Below, piece by piece: positions 57,484-64,000 of a stretch of 64,000 nucleotides of DNA. Positions within the stretch are counted from its first letter, which is position 1, and each line of letters begins with the position of its first letter. The translations under genes and the position numbers were made by a program. The notes under the pieces were generated by a model, which worked only from the letters and a program-made list of their open reading frames with translations, was not told the DNA's origin and did not search any database. Source of the stretch: Sulfuritalea sp. (lineage in GTDB: Bacteria > Pseudomonadota > Gammaproteobacteria > Burkholderiales > Rhodocyclaceae); assembly GCA_022842325.1 (NCBI GenBank), contig JALHPU010000016.1, positions 1-64,000 on the forward strand. The letters are read 5' to 3'.

Positions 57484-59739
57484 TCAGTGTTTGGTGTCGA
57501 CGTAGCGCGTGATGCGCACCACTTCGGGTATGCGCCGCACCGCGCGCAGGATGCGGGCCAGATGGACGCGGTCGGTGACCTGCAGGGTGAAGAACAGGGT
57601 GGTGGCCTCGCCGCTGTCATCGTCCATGCTGATATTGACGATGTTCGAATCGGCCTCGGCGATGCCGGCGGCGACCCGCGCCAGCACGCCGCGCACGTTC
57701 TTGGCGATGACGCGGATGCTGGCGTCGAACATGCCGGTGATGCCGGGCTCCCACTCGACATCGACCCAGTTGCCGCGTTCGCTGCGCAGTTTGGCAATCG
57801 CCGGACAGTCGTGGGTGTGCACCACCAGCCCGCGACCCTTGCGGATCAGACCGACGATCGGGTCGCCGGGAATCGGCCGGCAGCAGTTGCCGAGTACGAC
57901 GGCGACGCCTTCCGGGCCGTGGATCAGGATGGCGTGCTGCGCCCGACCCTCGGTGGCGACACCGGCGGGCGCGGCGGCCTCGACGCCTTCGGCGAGGCGC
58001 CGCGCGACGATGGCCGGCAGGCGTTTGCCAAGACCGATTTCGGCCAGTACGGCCTTCTGCGAGCGGGCACCCGAGGCGCGCTTGAAGCGGTCCCAGGCCT
58101 GCGCCGGCAGCTTGGCCAAGGCCAGGCCGAGGTCGCGCAGGGCGTGCGACAGCAGGCGTTCGCCGAGCGCGGCGGATTCTTCATGCTGCTTGGTATTGAG
58201 AAAGTGGCGGATCTTGGAGCGCGCCCGTGCGCTCTTGACGTAGCCGAGCCAGGCCGGATTGGGCGCGGCGTTGGGTGCGGTTATGATTTCGACGCGATCG
58301 CCGTTGCGCAGTTCGGTGCGCAGCGGCATGGTCTCGAAATTGATGCGGCAGGCGACGCAGCGGTCACCGATGTCGGTGTGCACCGCGTAGGCCAGATCGA
58401 CCGGTGTCGATCCGCGCGGCAGGGCGAAAATCTTGCCCCTGGGGCTGAACACATAGACCTCGCTGGGAAACAGGTCGACCTTGACGTGTTCGAGAAACTC
58501 CGAAGAATCGCCGCTGGTCGATTGCAGTTCGACCAGGGACTGCAGCCACTTGGAGGTCTTCTTCTGCAGCTGATCGATCGAACTTTCGTCCTTGTACAGC
58601 CAGTGTGAGGCGACGCCGGATTCGGCGACATGGTGCATGTCGGCATTGCGGATCTGGATCTCGACCGGCGTGCCGAAGGGGCCGATCAGCGTGGTGTGCA
58701 GCGACTGGTAGCCGTTGGCCTTGGGGATCGCGATGTAGTCCTTGAACTTGCCCGGCACCGGCTGGTACAGGGCGTGCAGCGCGCCGAGCGCCAGGTAGCA
58801 GGTGGCCCGATCCTTGACGATGATGCGGAAGCCGTAGATGTCCAGCACCTGCGAAAAGCTCAGGTGCTTTTCGCGCATCTTGCGGTAGATGCCGTAGAGA
58901 TGCTTTTCCCGGCCCATGACTTCGGCATCGATGCCGGCCGCCGGCAGCGCCTGACGAATGGCGTCGAGGATCTTGCTGACCACCTCGCGCCGGTTGCCGC
59001 GTGCGCCCTTGACGGCTTTCGACAGCACGCGATAGCGCAGGGGGTGGGCGTGGCGGAAAGCCAGTTCCTGCAATTCGCGGTAGAGCGCGTTGAGGCCCAG
59101 CCGGTTGGCGATCGGGGCGTAGATGTCGAGCGTCTCGCGCGCGATCCGGCGCCGCTTTTCGGACCGCATCACGTCCAGCGTCTTCATGTTGTGCAGGCGG
59201 TCGGCCAGTTTGATCAGGATCACGCGCACGTCGCGCGCCATGGCCAGCAGCATCTTGCGGAAGTTCTCGGCCTGGGCTTCCTCGAAACTCTGGTGCTCGA
59301 TGCGGTCCAGTTTGGAAACGCCGTCGACCAGTTCGGCGGTGACCTGGCCGAAGCGCTCGGCGATCTGCTCCTTGGTGATCGCCGTGTCTTCCATCACGTC
59401 ATGCAGCAGCGCCGCACTCAATGCGTGCGGGTCGAGATGCCAGCCGGCGAGGGCTTCCGCCACCGCCAGCGGATGCGAAATGTAGGGCGCGCCGCTGAGG
59501 CGCATCTGGCCGCGATGCGCGGCGTCGGCGAAGACATAGGCGGCACCGACGCGGGCGATGTCCTCGGGCTTGAGATAGGTCGCGAGTCGCGCGTTGAAGC
59601 GTTCCAGGTCCTCGGCCAGATCGACCGGCGGATGCATGTCCGCCGAAATCAGCGGCGGCTCGTCGATCGCCCCCGGCACCTGGCCGGGGTCAAGGGAGGC
59701 AGCAGGGGGTGGCTGCTGTGGCATGAGCGCCGCCGTCAC
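57484..59739 (-). CDS. spoT: Bifunctional (p)ppGpp synthetase/hydrolase SpoT
   Basis: A 751-residue Rel/SpoT-family enzyme: HD hydrolase domain (ISHPLAVAEAL, ALLHDVMEDT), synthetase domain (YGFRIIVKDRATCYLALGALH), TGS domain (VYVFSPRGKIFALPRGSTPVDLAYAVHTDIG), zinc-finger/CC region and a C-terminal ACT domain (ITGMFDASIRVIAKNVRGVLARVAAGIAEADSNI). It adjusts the stringent-response alarmone. It follows rpoZ with 23 bases between, in the gmk-rpoZ-spoT order common in betaproteobacteria and gammaproteobacteria. Confidence 0.97.
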   Translation of the reverse strand: MTAALMPQQPPPAASLDPGQVPGAIDEPPLISADMHPPVDLAEDLERFNARLATYLKPEDIARVGAAYVFADAAHRGQMRLSGAPYISHPLAVAEALAGWHLDPHALSAALLHDVMEDTAITKEQIAERFGQVTAELVDGVSKLDRIEHQSFEEAQAENFRKMLLAMARDVRVILIKLADRLHNMKTLDVMRSEKRRRIARETLDIYAPIANRLGLNALYRELQELAFRHAHPLRYRVLSKAVKGARGNRREVVSKILDAIRQALPAAGIDAEVMGREKHLYGIYRKMREKHLSFSQVLDIYGFRIIVKDRATCYLALGALHALYQPVPGKFKDYIAIPKANGYQSLHTTLIGPFGTPVEIQIRNADMHHVAESGVASHWLYKDESSIDQLQKKTSKWLQSLVELQSTSGDSSEFLEHVKVDLFPSEVYVFSPRGKIFALPRGSTPVDLAYAVHTDIGDRCVACRINFETMPLRTELRNGDRVEIITAPNAAPNPAWLGYVKSARARSKIRHFLNTKQHEESAALGERLLSHALRDLGLALAKLPAQAWDRFKRASGARSQKAVLAEIGLGKRLPAIVARRLAEGVEAAAPAGVATEGRAQHAILIHGPEGVAVVLGNCCRPIPGDPIVGLIRKGRGLVVHTHDCPAIAKLRSERGNWVDVEWEPGITGMFDASIRVIAKNVRGVLARVAAGIAEADSNIVNISMDDDSGEATTLFFTLQVTDRVHLARILRAVRRIPEVVRITRYVDTKH

Positions 59740-59762
59740 GTTTCACCCCGTGCGCATGATGC

Positions 59763-59969
59763 CTAGGACTGGCTGCGGTTGAGGATTTCGACGCCGACTT
59801 TGCCGGCGGCGATTTCGCGCAGGGCAACCACAGTCGGTTTGTCGCGACCGGGCTCGACCTGCGGCGTGCTGCCCAGGGTCAGCTGGCGGGCACGGTAGGT
59901 TGCCGCGAGGGTGAGCTGGAAGCGGTTGGGAATGAGCTTGATGCAATCATCGATGGTGACACGTGCCAT
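59763..59969 (-). CDS. rpoZ: RNA polymerase omega subunit
   Basis: A 68-residue omega subunit, [30 protein letters not shown], with the central [13 protein letters not shown]. It supports assembly of RNA polymerase and, with ppGpp, the stringent response. It lies between gmk (5 bases) and spoT (23 bases), the usual operon order. Length is near the family minimum. Confidence 0.96.
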   Translation of the reverse strand: MARVTIDDCIKLIPNRFQLTLAATYRARQLTLGSTPQVEPGRDKPTVVALREIAAGKVGVEILNRSQS

Positions 59970-59974
59970 GGGGT

Positions 59975-60592
59975 TCAGTCCTGATCAAGAAAACGGAATA
60001 CGTCGGGATGGCGGGCGCGCTGACGCGGGAAACGCAGACGCGAAGCACACACGGCGGCCTTGAGCTCGCCGAGCGCCACATCCAAGTCATTGTTGATTAT
60101 AACAAAATCGAACTCGCCTACGTGACGCATTTCACCCAGGGCGGCGGCCACCCGCCGCGCTATGACATCTTCACTATCGGCGCCGCGCCGGCGCAGCCGG
60201 TTTTCCAGTTCGGCGATCGATGGCGGCAGGATGAATATGCCGACGGCCTCGGGAAACTGCCGGCGCATCTGCTGCGCGCCCTGCCAGTCGATCTCCAGCA
60301 CCATGTCGCAGCCTTCCTGCATGCGCTGGTCGAGCCAGACGCGGGACGTGCCGTAGAAATTGCCATGGACCTCCGCCCATTCGGCGAATTCGCCGCGCTC
60401 GCGCATGGCCAGGAAGCGCTGCACGTCGATGAAATGGTACTCGCGACCGTCTACTTCGCCGGTGCGCGGGGCGCGGGTGGTGAAGGAAATCGAGTGCTGC
60501 ACGTTCGCCACGTCGGTCAGCAGGCGGCCGACCAGGGTGGTCTTGCCGGCGCCGGAAGGCGCCGCGACGATGAACAGGGTACCTGAGAGCAT
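59975..60592 (-). CDS. gmk: Guanylate kinase
   Basis: A 205-residue enzyme that phosphorylates GMP to GDP. The P-loop [13 protein letters not shown]-binding [16 protein letters not shown] and core [16 protein letters not shown] are present. The start is taken at ATG 60592 with TTTGGA five bases upstream; ATG 60598, two codons earlier, is also possible. A long upstream in-frame extension has no family character. The spacer to the divergent copper gene carries an FNR-like box that could overlap the gmk promoter. Confidence 0.96.
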   Translation of the reverse strand: MLSGTLFIVAAPSGAGKTTLVGRLLTDVANVQHSISFTTRAPRTGEVDGREYHFIDVQRFLAMRERGEFAEWAEVHGNFYGTSRVWLDQRMQEGCDMVLEIDWQGAQQMRRQFPEAVGIFILPPSIAELENRLRRRGADSEDVIARRVAAALGEMRHVGEFDFVIINNDLDVALGELKAAVCASRLRFPRQRARHPDVFRFLDQD

Positions 60593-60604
60593 AGTCATCC
60601 AAAC

Positions 60605-60646
60605 TTGAGTTTGATCAATCCCGCACATACAGCGGCGTACTAGTAT
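60605..60646 (+). promoter_or_regulatory. FNR-like class II promoter of the copper cluster
   Basis: TTGAGTTTGATCAA (60605-60618) matches the FNR box with one mismatch, and TAGTAT (60641-60646) fits a -10 box. A start near 60653 puts the box at -41.5, the class II position. The first ATG is at 60656, so the transcript would be almost leaderless. Confidence 0.6.
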
Positions 60647-60655
60647 ACGCGGCAC

Positions 60656-61048
60656 ATGTTCCGATCCGCACACTTCCGACCGCATCGCCGCTCTCCAGTC
60701 TGGCTGCTCGCCATCGGGCTTTTTGCCATGGCGATGCATGCCTTTGGCAGCGCCGGCCTGATGCCGCGATCGGTGGCCAGCGGCGGATTCCTGGCGGAGA
60801 TCTGCACCAGCAAGGGTGTCAGCAAGCTGGATCCGGCGCTGCAATCGGGCAAGACTTCGCTCCCCGACAGCGGCCATCAGGATTGCTGCACGCTATGCGT
60901 CGCCAGTGGTGAACCCCTGCCGGTCAACGCCGCGCTCGGCGTACCGCCAGCGCCGACTTTCGGCATGGTATTTTTTACCAGCGCTGCCCCCTTCTCCCCT
61001 GCATTTGCGCGGCTGTCGCATCCGCCGCGCGGTCCTCCCCTGGCCTGA
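60656..61048 (+). CDS. DUF2946-family protein 1 (copper cluster)
   Basis: A 130-residue protein with a signal-anchor N-terminus (VWLLAIGLFAMAMHAFG) and the cysteine motif HQDCCTLCVASGE, as in DUF2946 proteins found next to PCu(A)C chaperones and TonB copper receptors. They may bind copper. The ORF runs from ATG 60656; the mRNA may begin only a few bases upstream. A copy of the dispersed repeat lies inside near the C-terminus and is read as GVPPAPT. It is followed by a Crp-type regulator and another DUF2946 gene. Confidence 0.75.
   Translation: MFRSAHFRPHRRSPVWLLAIGLFAMAMHAFGSAGLMPRSVASGGFLAEICTSKGVSKLDPALQSGKTSLPDSGHQDCCTLCVASGEPLPVNAALGVPPAPTFGMVFFTSAAPFSPAFARLSHPPRGPPLA
60938..60962 (+). 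repeat. Dispersed repeat, copy 14 (inside the first DUF2946 gene)
   Basis: It reads GGCGTACCGCCAGCGCCGAC then TTTCG, and is translated in frame as GVPPAPT. Confidence 0.65.
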
Positions 61049-61132
61049 TCCCCGGTATTCCGCCGCAGCAGCGGCGGACCAGGTCGTGCCCGCATCAAGC
61101 GGGCGCATCGAGGACCCACGAGGAGCAGGATC

Positions 61133-61735
61133 ATGCATGCAATCATGGCAGCACCGGCATCGGTGAAAGCGATGCCGACCCGAAAATTACTCAGGATACC
61201 GATCGGCGGGCGCATCTACGCCGCAGGCGCGGAAGGCATCGCGTGGCGCGTGAAAAGAGGCGCCGTGCGCCTCGACCGCATCACCCCCGAAGGCCACAGT
61301 TTTGCCGGCCTGGCTTTGCGCGGCGATGTCATCGGCGCCGAAACCCTGCTTTCCGGGCACTATAGTTTCGAGGCATCCGCCATCGACGACTGCGAACTGA
61401 CGCCCTGGCTGACTGCCGACAAGGCGCTCTCCGGCAAGAGCCTGCTGCAGACGCTGGCCGCTGCCGAGCGGCGCGCCGCCGACGCGCTGGCGTTGCGTGC
61501 CGGCGAGGCCTTCGAGCGCGTGCGCCAGTTGTGCCTGTTGCTGGCGCGTGATCGCGACGACGGCCGCAAGGAAATCACCATCCCCGGTCTGCGCGACATG
61601 GCGGCGATTACCGATCTCACGGAAGCTACCGTGTCGCGCGCCATGAGCCATCTGCGGCGCACGGGTATGCTATTGCGCCAGGATCGTCGTCACGGCCTGA
61701 TGCTGGTCGACACCGAAGCGGCATTCGCCGCCTAG
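61133..61735 (+). CDS. Crp/Fnr-family regulator
   Basis: A 200-residue regulator with an N-terminal cyclic-nucleotide-binding-like beta domain (RVKRGAVRLDRITPEGHSFAGLALRGDVIGAETLLSG) and a C-terminal Crp-type helix-turn-helix (LRDMAAITDLTEATVSRAMSHLRRTGML). No N-terminal cysteine cluster is present, so it is not an oxygen-sensing FNR; a CRP-, DNR- or NtcA-like role remains open. The start 61133 follows GAGGAGCAGGATC. It lies in a copper cluster, which suggests it controls copper uptake or denitrification-linked genes. Confidence 0.85.
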   Translation: MHAIMAAPASVKAMPTRKLLRIPIGGRIYAAGAEGIAWRVKRGAVRLDRITPEGHSFAGLALRGDVIGAETLLSGHYSFEASAIDDCELTPWLTADKALSGKSLLQTLAAAERRAADALALRAGEAFERVRQLCLLLARDRDDGRKEITIPGLRDMAAITDLTEATVSRAMSHLRRTGMLLRQDRRHGLMLVDTEAAFAA

Positions 61736-61775
61736 CCCAAGTATGCCCAGCCCACATTATTCCCAAGGAGATCGC

Positions 61776-62237
61776 ATGAAACGCATCGCACTAGCCGCAC
61801 TGATTTTCGCCGCCTTTCCCATCATGGCCCAGGTTACCGTCAAGGATCCCTGGGTGCGCGCCACCGTGTCGCAACAAAAAGCCACCGGGGCCTTCATGCA
61901 GATCACCTCGGCCCAGGACGCGCGCCTGGTCGAAGTCAAGGCGCCGGTCGCCGGCGTGATCGAGATCCATGAAATGAAAATGGAAAAGGATGTCATGAAA
62001 ATGCGCGCCATGCCGGGCGGACTTGACCTGCCCGCAGGCAAGGGCGTCGAGCTCAAGCCGGGCGGCTACCACGTCATGCTGATGGATCTGAAGCAGCAGA
62101 TGAAGGAAGGCGATACCGTGCCGATGACGCTCGTCATCGAAGGCAAGGACAAGAAGCGAACGACGATCGAAGTCAAGGCGCCGGTCAAGCCGCTGGCCAC
62201 CGCGCCGAGCAAGATGGAATCCGAACACAAGCATTGA
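61776..62237 (+). CDS. PCu(A)C copper chaperone
   Basis: A 153-residue periplasmic protein with a signal peptide (cleavage after IMA) and the copper-binding pattern of the PCu(A)C family: HEMKMEKDVMKMR followed by GGYHVMLMDLK, giving His and Met ligands. A His end (SEHKH) is added. It delivers Cu(I) to enzymes such as cytochrome c oxidase or nitrous oxide reductase. The start at 61776 follows AAGGAG. It lies between two DUF2946 proteins and before a TonB receptor, which supports copper acquisition. Confidence 0.9.
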   Translation: MKRIALAALIFAAFPIMAQVTVKDPWVRATVSQQKATGAFMQITSAQDARLVEVKAPVAGVIEIHEMKMEKDVMKMRAMPGGLDLPAGKGVELKPGGYHVMLMDLKQQMKEGDTVPMTLVIEGKDKKRTTIEVKAPVKPLATAPSKMESEHKH

Positions 62238-62256
62238 TTCCCCGGCAATTGCGCAG

Positions 62257-62643
62257 ATGAGGCTCGCCACACGCCCCGGCCGTGTCACCGCCTGGATCGC
62301 GATTTTCGCGATCCTGCTGGCGGCGCTCGCGCCATCCGTGGCGCGCGCCTGGCTGTCGCCGCAGCAGGCGATGCCGTGGACCGATATCTGTTCGGTTGCC
62401 GGATTGCAAAGCGCACCGGATGTCGCGCCGCTGTCCGGTTCCGGCCAGCACGACGCCGGGCTTTTCAAGCATTGCCCCTTCTGCCTGAGTCACGCCGGAC
62501 AGGTCGCGCTGCCGACGGCACCATCAAAATGGCTACCGGCGACGGATGCCCGCGCCGAAAATGTTCCGCCCTCTGCCGCAACACCCTCTTCCCGCTTCGT
62601 TCGCGCCGCAGCCCAACCGCGCGCGCCGCCTGCCATCTCCTGA
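62257..62643 (+). CDS. DUF2946-family protein 2 (copper cluster)
   Basis: A 128-residue protein with a signal-anchor N-terminus (VTAWIAIFAILLAALAPSVARAW) and the motif KHCPFCLSHAGQV, the usual DUF2946 CXXC block. It follows the copper chaperone by 19 bases. As with protein 1, copper binding is suggested by the family's position next to copper chaperones and receptors; no function has been proved. Confidence 0.78.
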   Translation: MRLATRPGRVTAWIAIFAILLAALAPSVARAWLSPQQAMPWTDICSVAGLQSAPDVAPLSGSGQHDAGLFKHCPFCLSHAGQVALPTAPSKWLPATDARAENVPPSAATPSSRFVRAAAQPRAPPAIS

Positions 62644-62718
62644 TCGTCAAGCCGCAGTCTGACCCCATGCATTGCGTGTGCACGGGTTCCGCTTATACGT
62701 CATCATCAGGAGATTCAG

Positions 62719-64000
62719 ATGGATTCCGTTTCATCGTTCATGCTTCACGCGCGTTGCCGACAGTCGGCGTTGCGGCTTGCCGCCGCGCTTTGTCACGGCG
62801 CACTGGGTTGTGCAACACTCTTCGCGGGCCCTGCCTTCGCCGACGAGAAAGTACTTGGCACCATGGTCGTCACCGGGCGGGCCCCGGAGCCGAATGGCCG
62901 CCTTGATCTTGACTCGGTAATCGGCAGCGGCAGTCGCCTCGGGCTTACGTCGCGCGAGACGCCGGCGACCGTGTATCAAGTGGATCGCGAAACCATCGAG
63001 GCGCGCGGGGCGCGAGATACCCAGGAGATTTTGCGCAGCGTCCCCGGCGTTACCGCCGCGGCGCCGCCCGGAGGGCCGGGATTCATCTCCTTTCGCGGCT
63101 TTACAAGTTCTCAGCTGACGCAACTGTTCAACGGCATCACGGTTCAGTACGACGCCATAGCGGCACGGCCCGTCGATAGCTGGATTTACGAACGCGTGGA
63201 AGTCATTGGCGGGCCGTCTACCTACTTGTTCGGCGCCGGTGCCGTCGGTGGCTCGGTCAATTACGTGACCAAGCTGGCGGATCGCGGCGATTATTACGAC
63301 ATCCAGTTGCGTGGAGGGTCTTACGACACGGCGCAGCTGTCACTCGGAATGAACCGCCAACTTTCCGGGGAAGGTTCGAAGGGGCACTTTCTCCGCCTTG
63401 ACTTCAATAATCGCAGCAGCAACGGCTGGGTCGATGGCAATTCCTCAAGATCGTATCAGCTGGCGGCGTCCCTGCTGTCGGATCTCGGCAGCCAGCTGAC
63501 GCACACGCTCGCGGTGGAGCATCAGAACGAACATGTGACGCGCCCTTACTGGGGTACGCCGCTGCTCAACCCCGTATCGGGCGACGGACGCATTCTCGAT
63601 GGCACGCGCTTCAAGAACTACAACACGGCCGACGGTCTGTACGAGCAGCGCGTCACCTGGGCGAGGTCGATTCTCGACTATCGCTTGTCGGCGGCGACCC
63701 AGATAAAGAACACCTTCTACATGTACGACGCGCTGCGCGACTACCGCAACGTCGAGACCTACAAGTTCAATGCGGCCAATACGCTGGTGAATCGGACCGC
63801 GGCCTACCTGCAGCGCCATGATCAGGAGCTGGTGGGTGATCGCATCGAGGCCACCCACAAGGGGGTCCTCGGCACCCTGAAAAGCGATTGGGCATTCGGC
63901 CTGGATTACAGCGTGAACTCCCAAACGCGCTACCCGCGCAGCGTGACGGGCCCGGTCGCGGGGCTCGTCACCGGGGTGAACCCGTTCAGCTTCACGCCCG
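62719..64000 (+). CDS. TonB-dependent outer-membrane receptor (cut by window edge)
   Basis: An open frame from ATG 62719 to the window end, at least 427 residues of a TonB-dependent receptor. The signal peptide ends near PAFA-DEK and is followed by a TonB box-like VLGTMVVTG and plug motifs (GARDTQEILRSVPGV, PSTYLFGAGAVGGSVNYVTK), then barrel strands. Receptors beside PCu(A)C and DUF2946 genes are usually copper receptors of the OprC/NosA type; the ligand is inferred. The ribosome site CAGGAGATTCAG is in place. The C-terminal barrel lies beyond the window. Confidence 0.88.
   Translation, partial: MDSVSSFMLHARCRQSALRLAAALCHGALGCATLFAGPAFADEKVLGTMVVTGRAPEPNGRLDLDSVIGSGSRLGLTSRETPATVYQVDRETIEARGARDTQEILRSVPGVTAAAPPGGPGFISFRGFTSSQLTQLFNGITVQYDAIAARPVDSWIYERVEVIGGPSTYLFGAGAVGGSVNYVTKLADRGDYYDIQLRGGSYDTAQLSLGMNRQLSGEGSKGHFLRLDFNNRSSNGWVDGNSSRSYQLAASLLSDLGSQLTHTLAVEHQNEHVTRPYWGTPLLNPVSGDGRILDGTRFKNYNTADGLYEQRVTWARSILDYRLSAATQIKNTFYMYDALRDYRNVETYKFNAANTLVNRTAAYLQRHDQELVGDRIEATHKGVLGTLKSDWAFGLDYSVNSQTRYPRSVTGPVAGLVTGVNPFSFTP

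Overview
The window is GC-rich DNA, almost fully coding, and reads as a chromosomal piece of an anaerobic or facultatively respiring betaproteobacterium, most likely Rhodocyclales or a close relative. The gmk-rpoZ-spoT block, the DUF3460 protein, the napDAGHB order and the MtoAB-type cytochrome conduit all fit that group; the placement is inference from gene content. No rRNA, tRNA, CRISPR array or transposase was found.

Layout. (1) 1-4657: cytochrome c maturation genes ccmC(partial)DEFHI, closed by a strong terminator. (2) 4752-10467: periplasmic nitrate reductase napDAGHB behind an FNR-type class II promoter, with napF convergent. (3) 10.6-15.1 kb: a metal(loid) segment with an ArsR regulator, ArsP-like permease, CXXC thioredoxin, CDF exporter and SLAC1/TDT transporter. 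(4) 15.1-21.5 kb: a TetR-controlled operon joining a DevBCA-like ABC exporter to a thioredoxin-CcdA fusion and a periplasmic rhodanese. (5) 21.6-25.8 kb: arsenic resistance, arsR-arsC-acr3-permease-thioredoxin-OsmC. (6) 25.9-31.4 kb: an OmpR-type two-component pair, a Spy-like protein, an exported truncated haemoglobin, a DUF4395 protein, HigBA toxin-antitoxin and a ribbon-helix-helix protein. (7) 31.5-36.6 kb: a sulfur-handling cluster (two YeeE/YedE halves, TusA-like, three very small membrane or exported proteins, a Cys-less rhodanese-like protein, three DsrE/F/H-like proteins, a rhodanese and a cytochrome c). (8) 36.6-47.3 kb: a complete arx (anaerobic arsenite oxidase) locus, arxRSX divergent from arxB'ABCD, with sigma-54 promoters. 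(9) 47.4-49.6 kb: an accessory cytochrome, FKBP isomerase and UbiE-like methyltransferase. (10) 49.6-57.1 kb: an extracellular electron transfer locus with a CbcL-like cytochrome c/b fusion, two small cytochromes c, and MtoA/MtrA and MtoB/MtrB homologues. (11) 57.2-60.6 kb: housekeeping DUF3460, spoT, rpoZ, gmk. (12) 60.6-64.0 kb: a copper-acquisition cluster (two DUF2946 proteins, Crp-type regulator, PCu(A)C chaperone, partial TonB receptor).

How it fits together. Arsenite oxidised in the periplasm by ArxAB would feed the quinone pool through ArxC, and NapGH/NapAB could return the electrons to nitrate. Acr3, ArsC and the permeases keep cytoplasmic arsenic low. The Mto/CbcL set offers a second route between quinones and extracellular metal. 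FNR-type boxes lie before nap, before the first EET cytochrome and before the copper cluster, so these modules are probably induced together without oxygen.

The least explained parts are the sulfur cluster next to arx, the exporter/thioredoxin/rhodanese operon next to ars, and a roughly 25-bp dispersed repeat present at least a dozen times in both orientations.
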